Assembly: GCA_025924835.1 (NCBI GenBank)
Contig: JAICHO010000007.1
Location: forward strand, 1 to 33,581
From: Candidatus Saccharimonadota bacterium
GTDB taxonomy: Bacteria > Patescibacteriota > Saccharimonadia > Saccharimonadales > JAICHO01
DNA length: 33,581 nucleotides
Reading direction: 5' to 3'
This document shows, piece after piece, positions 6,997 to 15,000 of the stretch. Positions within the stretch are counted from its first letter, which is position 1; each line of letters opens with the position of its first letter. The notes beneath the pieces were generated by a model. It ran no database searches. It was not told where the DNA came from and saw nothing but the letters and a program-made list of their open reading frames with translations. The translations under genes were made by a program, and so were the position numbers.

Positions 6997-7705
6997 TAAG
7001 GAACTCATGCGGCGGGGGCTGGTGGCGTCGCGTAGCCAAGCGGAGGATATTATTCGGCGCGGGTTTGTGACGGTTAGGGACACGCCTATTACCAAGACCG
7101 GATTTTTAGTTGATGAAATAACGCCAATCAAAATTAAATCCCGTGTTAGTTTTGTGTCACGGGCAGGGGAGAAGCTATATTCCGTTATTAGTGCGTTAGA
7201 CCTCAACTTTAAAGACAAAGTAGTACTTGACGTCGGATCATCCACGGGTGGCTTTACGGACCTAGCCCTGCGGGAAGGTGCCAGTAGAGTAATTGCCGTA
7301 GATGTTGGTACCGACCAGATGCATCCGCTACTGCGCCAAGATGTGCGCATTGAGCTGCATGAAAAGACGGATATACGTGATTTCAAAACGACCCAGCATG
7401 TAGACATAGTCGTTGTTGATGTGTCCTTCATCTCTTTGCGTGAAATTTTGCCTGCCGTAAAAGCGTTAATATCTCCTAAAACCCAAGTAGTGGCTATGGT
7501 GAAACCGCAATTTGAAGCCGGCCAAGGGGCCAAGCACAAAGGGGTAATAAAAAACGACCACATGCGCCGGGAAATTTTAAAAGATTTTGAACTATGGGTA
7601 CAGAATGTGTTCGTTATTGTATCCAAAGCCGACTCAGAAGTAGCGGGCGCCAAAGGCAACCGCGAACGTTTTTATTTGCTCACAGCCTTGGGCCCGAATC
7701 GTTAG
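6977..7705 (+). CDS. tlyA: TlyA-family rRNA 2'-O-methyltransferase (S4 + FtsJ domains)
   Basis: 242 residues from GTG 6977, chosen because AGGAG (6963-6967) lies 9 bases upstream; GTG 6980 is a close alternative. TlyA proteins methylate ribose 2'-O positions of 16S and 23S rRNA and were once called hemolysin A. The N-terminal S4 RNA-binding domain is seen (QRLDKELMRRGLVASRSQAEDIIRRG). The Rossmann methyltransferase domain has the SAM motif VLDVGSSTGGFTDLAL, then VVDVSFISL and the catalytic-lysine segment AMVKPQFEAG. It ends with NRERFYLL. Its start lies inside the preceding peptidase gene, implying translational coupling. It converges on the Crp-like gene. Confidence 0.94.
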   Translation: MVKQRLDKELMRRGLVASRSQAEDIIRRGFVTVRDTPITKTGFLVDEITPIKIKSRVSFVSRAGEKLYSVISALDLNFKDKVVLDVGSSTGGFTDLALREGASRVIAVDVGTDQMHPLLRQDVRIELHEKTDIRDFKTTQHVDIVVVDVSFISLREILPAVKALISPKTQVVAMVKPQFEAGQGAKHKGVIKNDHMRREILKDFELWVQNVFVIVSKADSEVAGAKGNRERFYLLTALGPNR

Positions 7706-7732
7706 CCTGAAATATTATTCTTGCCCGAAATA

Positions 7733-7842
7733 GGGAAAAGAGCAGCGTGGGCAAAATGTATTTCATTTTGCCGGAGCGATGACGGGGTCCCCATAAAACC
7801 TGTTTTATGGGGTAAGGTGAGAAAAACCGCAGATTTGTCTCA
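7733..7842 (-). repeat. Intergenic palindromic repeat, copy 2 (reverse, with extra hairpin)
   Basis: Read on the minus strand, it begins with an ATGAGAC.../TTTCTCA hairpin (7842-7817), continues with an extra 11-bp hairpin (7812-7789), then TCATCGC, and the core CAAAATG/CATTTTG with loop AAATA (7770-7752), ending in GCTGCTCTTTTCCC (7733). Order and sequence match copies 1 and 3 except for the inserted hairpin. It fills most of the gap between the convergent tlyA and Crp-like genes. Confidence 0.78.
7789..7812. terminator. 11-bp hairpin between convergent genes
   Basis: CCCCATAAAAC (7789-7799), a CT dinucleotide, and GTTTTATGGGG (7802-7812) form a perfect inverted repeat. A second nested option is GGGG-T-CCCC at 7784-7792. 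Lying between tlyA and the reverse Crp-like gene, it could terminate transcription from both sides, though no long T tract follows on either strand. Confidence 0.45.
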
Positions 7843-7846
7843 TGGT

Positions 7847-8494
7847 TTATAAATAAGACTTTAGTTTGTCTATATCTTTTAAGATGACATAGTGCGGGAA
7901 GGCCTGGATTAAGCCTTTCTTTTCCAGCGCGGAAATCTCCCGGCTGGTAGTTTCACGGGAGGCATTTATAGAGCTGGCGACATCTTGTTGGCGCAAAGGT
8001 AAGTCAACCAGAATACCATCCTCATGGGGTTTGCCAAAACGTGTAGACATGGTCAGAAAAAACGAGATCATACGTTCGCGTACGGTGCGGTACTCCAGGT
8101 TAATGATGCGTTCGGAATGCAGGCGGTACATTTCTATGGTCATATCCAGTAACGGCAGTAATGTAGTGTCGGGGTTCTGAAGATATTCCAGAAAAAGTTT
8201 CCGGCTTATGCGCCATGCTTCAGTCGGTGCCATTGCTTGGTATATAACGCGACGTTCCTGGCCGGTAATCGCCCAGATTAGCGGGAAGATCTCTTGGCCT
8301 CTACGGACGATCAGCAAGTTTTCTTCGCCATACTTGGTAATGTCGTATGCTTTTACCAGACCTGTTTCTATTAAAAAAACGCCCGAAGGAATTTCCCCCG
8401 GGCGAATAATAAATTCCCCTTTGTTGTATTTGAGCTTGGTGCCTCGCCGGAACGTGGCCACCAATGCTTCTAGCTGTTGTTCATTGGCCAACAT
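7847..8494 (-). CDS. Crp/Fnr-family transcriptional regulator
   Basis: 215 residues. The N-terminal cyclic-nucleotide-binding-like beta roll runs about 15-120 (YNKGEFIIRPGEIPSGVFLIETGLVKAY, with KYGEENLL and RRGQEIF). A long dimerisation helix follows (MTIEMYRLHSERIINLEYRTVRERMISFFLTM), then a Crp-type winged helix (LRQQDVASSINASRETTSREISALEKKGLI). The usual cAMP phosphate-binding cassette is not recognisable, and there is no Fnr-type cysteine cluster, so the ligand is unknown. It is transcribed away from a PH-like gene; the shared gap holds a near-consensus Crp half-site pair, so regulation of itself or that neighbour is plausible. No Shine-Dalgarno is seen, and a -10 box ends 6 bases before the ATG. 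Confidence 0.92.
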   Translation of the reverse strand: MLANEQQLEALVATFRRGTKLKYNKGEFIIRPGEIPSGVFLIETGLVKAYDITKYGEENLLIVRRGQEIFPLIWAITGQERRVIYQAMAPTEAWRISRKLFLEYLQNPDTTLLPLLDMTIEMYRLHSERIINLEYRTVRERMISFFLTMSTRFGKPHEDGILVDLPLRQQDVASSINASRETTSREISALEKKGLIQAFPHYVILKDIDKLKSYL

Positions 8495-8500
8495 AACTAC

Positions 8501-8509
8501 ATTATGTCA
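8501..8509 (-). promoter_or_regulatory. Extended -10 promoter of the Crp-like gene, predicted leaderless
   Basis: On the minus strand TGA-CATAAT ends 6 bases before the ATG at 8494. The -35 region (TTCGTC, 17 bases upstream) is weak. Transcription should start at or next to the ATG. Confidence 0.5.
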
Positions 8510-8535
8510 CAAATTAATACCGTGACGAATAACTA

Positions 8536-8551
8536 TGTGATTAATATCTCA
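8536..8551. promoter_or_regulatory. Candidate Crp/Fnr-type operator
   Basis: TGTGA-TTAATA-TCTCA differs at one base from the E. coli CRP pattern TGTGA-N6-TCACA. Its centre is about 64 bases upstream of the predicted start of the PH-like gene, close to the usual class I activator position. A further GTCAC/GTGAC inverted pair sits nearby at 8506-8526. Confidence 0.42.
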
Positions 8552-8572
8552 TGAACGATGTGATGATGCGTA

Positions 8573-8601
8573 CCGACAGAATAACGGCCAAGGGATATCA
8601 T
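8573..8601 (+). promoter_or_regulatory. Candidate promoter of the PH-like gene
   Basis: CCGACA (8573-8578) and TATCAT (8596-8601) are separated by 17 bases. The -35 matches consensus at GACA only, consistent with a promoter needing an activator. The Shine-Dalgarno and ATG lie downstream at a normal distance. Confidence 0.42.
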
Positions 8602-8631
8602 GCGAGTACATTATGAGCGAGGAGGCCCACC

Positions 8632-9213
8632 ATGGTTCATCCGGATGAAATCAAAAAACAATTAGCGGGGATTGGGGCTAACTCCTTGATGTGGGGCAGA
8701 GCCGAACTGCGTGAATTGCCAAAGATATTGTTTGAGGGCGAACGCTTAAACCATGTTCTAAACGGGCGGTATGAAGGTGGCTTTGCGGTCTTATGCGCCA
8801 CGAACTACAGAGTAATACTAATTGACAAGAAGCCGTTTTACCTGACGCTTGAGGATACTCGCTACGATATGATTTCCGATGTGCAATTTAATCATCGTTT
8901 GATTGATGCCAGTATATGGATAGGGACGGTACATAAAAAAATGACATTTATGGCTTACAATCACGCCAAGTTACGGAACATGACCCACTTTATACAGGAA
9001 CAAGTGATGGCTACTCGCCAGCAACAGACCCAGCCCGAAATACAGCCCGAAGCCATACAAGCCCCTCTGCCACCTCAGCCTTTGACAGGAAACCTTCCTC
9101 CAGCCCAGCAACTACCGGTGGTAGAAGGAGCGCTCGCGTCCGCTCCTCAGCGCCCACCGATAAACCCATATAGAACACCGCTGATGATCCGTCACCGCAT
9201 TTCCCGCTATTAA
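8632..9213 (+). CDS. Bacterial PH-like domain protein with Pro/Gln-rich tail
   Basis: 193 residues. The first 130 look like a bacterial pleckstrin-homology-like domain: LPKILFEGERLNHVLNGRYEGGFAVLCATNYRVILID, then DTRYDMISDVQF, and a closing helix KLRNMTHFIQEQV. Such domains are commonly found in general stress or envelope-related proteins and bind ligands that are mostly unknown. The remaining 60 residues are rich in Pro, Gln and Ala and probably unstructured. No membrane segment is present. A strong GAGGAGG ribosome binding site sits 6 bases before the ATG. It ends 17 bases from the convergent ychF. The fold is inferred from sequence pattern. Confidence 0.75.
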   Translation: MVHPDEIKKQLAGIGANSLMWGRAELRELPKILFEGERLNHVLNGRYEGGFAVLCATNYRVILIDKKPFYLTLEDTRYDMISDVQFNHRLIDASIWIGTVHKKMTFMAYNHAKLRNMTHFIQEQVMATRQQQTQPEIQPEAIQAPLPPQPLTGNLPPAQQLPVVEGALASAPQRPPINPYRTPLMIRHRISRY

Positions 9214-9230
9214 TCTCTGCGCCTTGATTG

Positions 9231-10319
9231 TTACACATTAAACCGGAACTCAACAATATCATCTGGTTGCATAATGTAGGTTTTGCCCTCGGTGCGGACT
9301 TTGCCGGCTGACCGTGCGGCGCTTAATGATCCGGCACTCAATAGATCCGTGTAACTCACAACCTCTGCGGCTATAAAACCGCGCTCAAAGTCGCCATGGA
9401 TAACGCCTGCCGCTTGCGGAGCTGTGGCGCCCTTTGGAATTGTCCAGGCCCGGACCTCTTTTTCGCCTGCCGTTAGGTAGCTTTGCAAGCCCAGGGTATC
9501 GTAGGCTGCCCGAATGAGCTGTACCAAGCCGGATTCTGTCGCGCCATAACTGAGCAGCAACTCCTCACGGTCGTTTTGATCCAGACTTTTTAGCTCGCTT
9601 TCCAACTTGGCGCACACAAATATCACCTGTGAGGGCGACACCAACTGGGTCAATCGCTGCTTTATAGAATCATCCGCTAGCGCGGCTTCATCAACGTTAA
9701 AAAGATAGATAACGGGCTTGGCAGTTAGTAACTGCAGATCCTGGAGTAGCGAGTAATAGGTAGCCAGTAGCGGGGGATCCGCCGATAATGGCTTGCCTGA
9801 ATTAAGCGCCGCATGGATTTCCTGCAGCGCTGTTAGTTGTGGTTGCAGTTTAGGATTGGCTTTAGCTTCTTTTTCTATGCGGGGCAAGCGCTTTTGGACG
9901 GTTTGTAGATCGGCCAGGACCAGTTCGGTGTTAATAACGTCTATGTCTTTAGCGGGATCGTGATCTGTGTCCACGTGCACGACGCTGTCGTCACTAAAAG
10001 CCCGCACCACATGGCAAATAGCACTGCAGGTGCGGATATTTGCCAAGAACTGGTTGCCCAAGCCTTCACCCTGGCTGGCACCAGCTACTAGACCGGCTAT
10101 ATCCGTAAATGTGACGGTGGCGGGCACTATTTTTTGGGAGTGGTATAGCTTTGCTAATGTGTGAAGCCGTTCATCGGGAATCGGCACAATGCCCGTATTC
10201 GGTTCAATAGTGGCAAACGGATAATTCGCCGCCAGTATATTATTGTCGGTTAGGGCGTTAAACAGCGTTGATTTCCCAACATTAGGCAATCCGATGATCC
10301 CGATAGACAAAGAAGACAT
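9231..10319 (-). CDS. ychF: Redox-regulated ribosome-binding ATPase YchF (OLA1 family)
   Basis: 362 residues, full length. YchF is a TRAFAC-class P-loop enzyme that prefers ATP and associates with the ribosome. The N-terminal domain has GLPNVGKSTLFNAL (G1), the switch region TIEPNTGIVPIPDERL and FTDIAGLVAGASQGEGLGNQFL (G3), and FNVDEA in place of the NKxD specificity motif, as is usual for this family. A coiled-coil insertion is followed by the C-terminal TGS domain (GEKEVRAWTIPKGATAPQAAGVIHGDFERGFIAAEV ... MQPDDIVEFRFNV). There is no ribosome binding site; TACACT ends 6 bases before the ATG. Confidence 0.97.
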   Translation of the reverse strand: MSSLSIGIIGLPNVGKSTLFNALTDNNILAANYPFATIEPNTGIVPIPDERLHTLAKLYHSQKIVPATVTFTDIAGLVAGASQGEGLGNQFLANIRTCSAICHVVRAFSDDSVVHVDTDHDPAKDIDVINTELVLADLQTVQKRLPRIEKEAKANPKLQPQLTALQEIHAALNSGKPLSADPPLLATYYSLLQDLQLLTAKPVIYLFNVDEAALADDSIKQRLTQLVSPSQVIFVCAKLESELKSLDQNDREELLLSYGATESGLVQLIRAAYDTLGLQSYLTAGEKEVRAWTIPKGATAPQAAGVIHGDFERGFIAAEVVSYTDLLSAGSLSAARSAGKVRTEGKTYIMQPDDIVEFRFNV

Positions 10320-10325
10320 GTCTGT

Positions 10326-10331
10326 AGTGTA
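10326..10331 (-). promoter_or_regulatory. -10 box of ychF, predicted leaderless
   Basis: TACACT on the minus strand lies 6 bases upstream of the ATG at 10319, with no Shine-Dalgarno between. No good -35 is seen. Confidence 0.4.
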
Positions 10332-10380
10332 TCAACTTCCGGAACTTTTGCTTAGGTTATTGGGTAATTAAAAATTAATG

Positions 10381-10411
10381 TTGACTTATTGTCTGAAATG
10401 TAGCACACTAT
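10381..10411 (+). promoter_or_regulatory. Possible promoter of the LAxTG-anchored surface protein
   Basis: TTGACT at 10381-10386 is a good -35. The -10 is ambiguous: CACACT (10404-10409, 17-base spacer) or CACTAT (10406-10411, 19). Transcription would start about 40 bases before the ATG. Confidence 0.35.
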
Positions 10412-10455
10412 TTGCTAATTGTAGTGATTAAAGAAACCAAGAAAGAGGTATTTAT

Positions 10456-11295
10456 ATGGAAGGACGATATGTCGGCTTAAGGGCTCGCCAGTTCATCGCT
10501 GGTGCAGCCGCATTAATAGCTGCAGGAAATGTATTGAGTTTAGCTGAAAGCGTAGAGCCGGCGAGTGCAGCTGCCGCCGTGACAACCTTTGCAGGTGTTG
10601 AAGTTACGGGCATAAATTGTAGCTCTAGTCCGCGCACCCTATCTGTTTTAGAGACAGGCACAGGTTTTAGGCACATTGTAGGCTATAACCCTGCAACGGG
10701 CGCAGATCTTAGGGGTAGTGGCGTAAATCTTGGCGGCACCGGAGATACCGGTACCGTAGTGGTACCTGATGTAATTGGCGAAGATCAGTCCCTTGGCCTT
10801 CGCGCCGAGGATCAGCAGGGTAACGTACTAGGTTCAACGTCGGTTGTTATTGACTGCCAAAAAGACCAACCACCCACTTCATCCACTACCTCTTCTTCTA
10901 CAACAAGCTCTACAACAACCAGCACATCTACGCCCCCAGCTTCCGTCCCTGGCGGCGAACAAGGCCGACCCGCAGTTGGTGGTACGCCCCCAGCTTCCGT
11001 CCCTGGCGGTGAACAAGGCCAACCGGCAGTTGGCGGTACGACTACTACGGCTGTTGTAGGTCATGAAGGCGGGAACGCTCCCGCCGCTAATGTTGACGAG
11101 TCTACTACTAGCTCAACCACAGCTAACGGTGATCAAGCTCCGGCTAACTCTGCTACGTCAGGTGATTCAAAACTGGCACGCTCGGGTGCCGATACCGATA
11201 CACCTGTACGCGGAGCCCTTGCTATGGTGGTAGTCGGAGGAGTCACTGTGTTTGCGTTAAGGCGCCGCAGAAACTCAAGCCGCACGACAGCCTAA
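10456..11295 (+). CDS. Secreted Thr/Ser-rich surface protein with LAxTG-like C-terminal anchor
   Basis: 279 residues. A signal peptide (basic start, hydrophobic IAGAAALIAAGNVLSLA, cleavage likely near the PASAAA stretch) precedes a beta-rich domain of about 100 residues with two cysteines (INCSSS, VIDCQK), which could form a disulfide outside the cell. A Thr/Ser-rich region, two 18-residue repeats and another Thr/Ser/Ala stretch follow. The C-terminus looks like a sortase signal: LARSG, a polar spacer, a hydrophobic segment and RRRR. LARSG is close to the LAxTG motif of class E sortases, but Ser replaces Thr; it may simply be a membrane anchor. No sortase gene is in the window. AGAGG before the ATG supports the start. 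The ligand is unknown. Confidence 0.75.
   Translation: MEGRYVGLRARQFIAGAAALIAAGNVLSLAESVEPASAAAAVTTFAGVEVTGINCSSSPRTLSVLETGTGFRHIVGYNPATGADLRGSGVNLGGTGDTGTVVVPDVIGEDQSLGLRAEDQQGNVLGSTSVVIDCQKDQPPTSSTTSSSTTSSTTTSTSTPPASVPGGEQGRPAVGGTPPASVPGGEQGQPAVGGTTTTAVVGHEGGNAPAANVDESTTSSTTANGDQAPANSATSGDSKLARSGADTDTPVRGALAMVVVGGVTVFALRRRRNSSRTTA
10930..11037 (+). repeat. Two tandem 54-base direct repeats in the surface protein gene
   Basis: Copy 1 spans 10930-10983 and copy 2 spans 10984-11037; they differ by a few substitutions and each encodes TPPASVPGGEQG(R/Q)PAVGG. The near identity suggests a recent duplication; copy number could vary by recombination. Confidence 0.93.
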
Positions 11296-11320
11296 GTAAG
11301 TGGTATTCTGCTTCTAACAT

Positions 11321-11337
11321 CTTAGGCCAGGCCTAAG
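11321..11337. repeat. Short palindrome after the surface protein gene
   Basis: CTTAGGCC-A-GGCCTAAG is a perfect inverted repeat 25 bases after the stop. No T tract follows, so it is at most a weak terminator; it might be a protein-binding site. Confidence 0.35.
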
Positions 11338-11407
11338 CTTCATGAGTCTAGCGTCGGGCATTCTAAAAGGCCAACCGTTATTTGCCGTTTCAATTGCATT
11401 CCGCTTT

Positions 11408-11431
11408 TGCTATTATTAACTTAAGTTAATA
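11408..11431 (+). promoter_or_regulatory. Extended -10 promoter overlapped by an 18-base perfect palindrome
   Basis: TGC-TATTAT (11408-11416) is an extended -10. The perfect palindrome TATTAACTTAAGTTAATA (11414-11431) begins inside it and runs over the predicted start of transcription. This is the typical position of a repressor operator. It lies 17 bases before the first gene of the pilus locus. Confidence 0.45.
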
Positions 11432-11448
11432 GTGCAAATGCTTTATTC

Positions 11449-12072
11449 ATGGCAGACCCAGATAATTTAAATTCGCAAGATCAAAAAGTATCTACACGCT
11501 TACCGGGGAGGAATATAAAAAAACCTCTAGCTATAGTCGGTATATTGGTTGCGGTCATACTTGTTGCCGGTCTGGCTTTCGCGGTCAAGAAATATACTAG
11601 TAAGTCCAAGCCAAGCCCTGTCGCAGATAAGGAGCCTGTGCCGGTGCTCGCTCCCCAAAAACGGACGGCACAACCTGTCACTGAAGACGAAAAAACCATT
11701 GCAGCTGCAGATAAGCTTATTGCGGCGAAGAATTACAGTAATGTTATCAAATTGTTGGAACCCTATGAGCCCAAAGTAACCGAGGCCAGCAAACAATATG
11801 CCATTAGACTGCGCTTGGGTAATGCCTATGCTGCCATTAACAATCCCAAAGAGGCTATTAACTGGTATGAGCGTGCGCAGCAAACAGCCCAACCAGGTGC
11901 TGACAGTCTGTATCTTTATATTGCACAACAGGCAGAAAAAAGTGGGGATAAACCCAAGGCGATTGCTGCGTACCATAAGGTTATTGAATTACTGAAAGCC
12001 CACCCAACGCCTACGAGCAGCACGAGCATTGATCAGTACCAGACCAAGATTAAAGCCTTGGGGGGCGTGTGA
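11449..12072 (+). CDS. Membrane-anchored TPR protein at the head of the pilus locus
   Basis: 207 residues. A charged N-terminus of about 25 residues precedes one membrane segment (KKPLAIVGILVAVILVAGLAFAV, about 24-46) and a Pro/Lys linker. The rest is helical with tetratricopeptide-type repeats: AADKLIAAKNYSNVIKLLEPYEP, YAIRLRLGNAYAAINNPKEAINWYERAQQ, LYLYIAQQAEKSGDKPKAIAAYHKVIELLK. Expected topology is cytoplasmic N-terminus and extracytoplasmic TPRs. In other systems TPR lipoproteins such as PilF/PilW help assemble pilus machinery; a scaffolding role here is inferred from context. It overlaps the next gene (TGATG), so the two are probably co-translated. No Shine-Dalgarno is seen before its ATG. 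Confidence 0.8.
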   Translation: MADPDNLNSQDQKVSTRLPGRNIKKPLAIVGILVAVILVAGLAFAVKKYTSKSKPSPVADKEPVPVLAPQKRTAQPVTEDEKTIAAADKLIAAKNYSNVIKLLEPYEPKVTEASKQYAIRLRLGNAYAAINNPKEAINWYERAQQTAQPGADSLYLYIAQQAEKSGDKPKAIAAYHKVIELLKAHPTPTSSTSIDQYQTKIKALGGV

Positions 12073-15000
12073 TGACGCATTTTATGAAACATAAAAAGCT
12101 GTACATAGTAATGCTCATTACTATGTCGGTGCTTGCCATGGGCGGATTAGCGCGGCGGGTTGGGGCCGTATCGTGGGAGTTACCCCAGAGAGACACAATT
12201 ACCAATCCTGATGGCACAACGCCAAATGGTGGGGTGGCGATTGAAATTGCCCAGCCCGGCCCAAATGTTAATCTAGACGTTAATGAAGCATGGGCTAAAG
12301 TCTATATTCCTGACGGTGTCCCCGACCTGACTATACAGATTGGTTATGGGCGTTTCGGTGGCTGCGGAACCAACACTTTTGACTCAGAAGGAGACAATGG
12401 TCCCTGCGACGGGCAGGACAACGCAGTAAATTATGAGTACTACTATGGGGACAATACAAATGGCGGCTTATCGCCTCTCCCTGGTGGGCCTGCACAGGTT
12501 GTCAATAGTAATTATTTTCCGGATGATAACTACAAACTAACGCCCTCCTTGCCATTGCCTGGGTATCCGGCAATAGATACGGGAACTGGAAAATATTATG
12601 TTGTTTTTGTGCGAGCAATATGGGCAAATGGCGGTGCGGGCTCGGACCGAATAAATTCTTTTAAGGTTGGTGGTTGGGATGCAGGTACTTTGACGAGCTA
12701 TTGGGGTTACAGTAATACATCACCTGGTCGCCCAAGCGGCGCGGGCTACGCCGTGCAAGATCGCGTCCATGACCACTATACGGAAGACGATATGAGTTTT
12801 CAGTTTGCCAGCCCCTGTAGCGTGACGACAGCGCAGACAGTTTATTTAAAATGGACTGATGCGGATGCGTACGGTGCGCCTAATACGGGCGTTCCTCCGG
12901 ACGGCAATGAATGGGCGGCAGACCAAGAGATAAACTTTGAACTGCAAGAAGCCGATATTGGTGCATCCAGTGGCGGCGTCATTTTATCAGTCAACTCTCC
13001 TCCTGGCTCTAATCCTGATGCTATTGGCGGCAATGGCGATTACAGAGAGGTAAGTTTTACGGTCCGGCCGGATAAGGTTTATATATGGAAATGGAAGGGT
13101 GTTAACCGCTATAACGGTGTTCAGATGTGGATTCCGTATGATAGTTTTTACTTTGGCAAAAATTGTGGGGGACCGACAAGCACGAGCAATATACCGAAAG
13201 GAGTTATTGATCAAAGCGACTGTAGTGCCATTAGCGGCTGGGCGTACGATCCGGATAGCTCAAGTACGGCCATTGGCATACACATTTATGTTAACGGGCC
13301 GGCACCGGCTGGGGACTTTTATGATTATGGAGCGACCAACGTATCCCGACCGGACGTGAATTCGGCTTTCGGCATCACTGGCACCCATGGGTTTAACTGG
13401 ACGGTCCCTAGTAAGTATAAAGACGGCAATACCTATCATTTCTATCTCTATGCGCGTGGTGTTGATAGCGCGGGGAACGGAGGGGGAACAGATGGCGATG
13501 CTAATAACCCTCAGATTACGGCCTTTTCATCATCTCCAAATAATGGTGGTATCTTCTCGTGCCCGCCACCGGCCGCACCAACGGTAAGCACGGTCTGCCA
13601 GCCTGACGGTACAACAACCTTTACTGTCAATTGGAACCCCGGCAATACTCCGGCCGGTACCACGCAAATTTATGTAGACGTGAATACCAGCAGCAGCTTT
13701 CCTTCAAGCGGTCCCTATTGGAATAAGGGTCCTTTGGCGTCGGGCGCGACTTCTACCACGGGACCAAGCGGCTTTAATACATGGCCAAGTGGCCCGGCCA
13801 TGCCACCCATAGATTCAAGCAACTATTACGCCCGGGTATTCTATAACACTTCATCGGGCGGGGTTCACTCTGGAGTTTCGACACCATTTACACAGGCTTG
13901 CCCGCCACCGCTCATAAGTTGTACTAGCGTTAATCCGTCACTGGTTGAAGCTGGCGGTCCTGCTTTTACCATGAATGTTAGCTTCAAAAATGCGGCCGGT
14001 CATGTGGGTCTGAAAAACGCTGCGGTTGTAGTCAGCGTCGCTGGCCAAAATTCTCCAAGCACAGGTTTTAGCCCCAATCCATTACCGGGGGACGGTACCA
14101 CAATCGCAATTGTCGGTATGAGCGTAAACCCGGCTACGATTGCTCCCGGTGCGTATGACGTAACCTTACAGTTTAGCGGCGGTAATTCACCTGCCGGTAC
14201 AGTCAGTTGCAACCCAATTAAACTACTGGTATCTACACGGCCATACTTTCGTGCTTTCAACGGTGACGTTATAGCTGGCAGTAACGCGGCCTGTACCAGC
14301 TGGCTGCCGCATACCGGCACCAGTACGGGCAGTATCTTGGCCTATAGCAACGGTAGTGGTATCGGTGCCGGCACACAGCTAGCGGCTCAGGCACTGGCTG
14401 TAATTGACGGTTTTAGTAGCGCGCAGAGCAGAAGTCCGGGCCCGGGCGGTCCGGACAAGGGATTGGCTTTTGCCAACTCGGCAGCCGGCACATATGGTGG
14501 TAACTTTAACGCTGGCGGCTGTCCATCAGACTTTTGGGCCAATCGTCCCACGGGCGCGGTTAGTGCTACGGGTAATCTGAATCTTAATCCAGCACTTACG
14601 GGCACGGTTATATATCAAGCGACCGGGCCTGGGGCGAATTTAAATCTCACGACGGCAGCTAATAAGCTTGCTGATGGGCAGACCCTGGCATTATATGTGG
14701 ATGGTGATGTCACGATTAAGGAGAATATAATAACTCAAAATACATCTTGGGCCAGTGTGAACGATATTCCTAGTTTTGTGCTTATTGCACACGGTGATAT
14801 TTATATCGATTCGTCCGTCAGCGCCATAGACGGGGTGCTCATTGCGCAATCCAGGAGCGCTGCCACCGGAGGGAATATATACACCTGTAGCAATGGTCAC
14901 GCCTTGCCATCGGCGGCTGACATGGCCGATACGACAGGTATATGCAAGGCTAACCCCTTGACCATTACCGGCAGCGTCATTGCCAGGACAATTAAACTGT

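Noticed and set aside
6970-7659. Long reverse-strand open frame opposite tlyA
   Set aside because: Its protein is Ser/Thr/Arg-rich with no motif, and the forward strand encodes a complete TlyA; shadow frame.
10930-11037. Two 54-base units as a possible CRISPR or minisatellite
   Set aside because: Contiguous, without spacers, in frame and encoding 18-residue units of a secreted protein.
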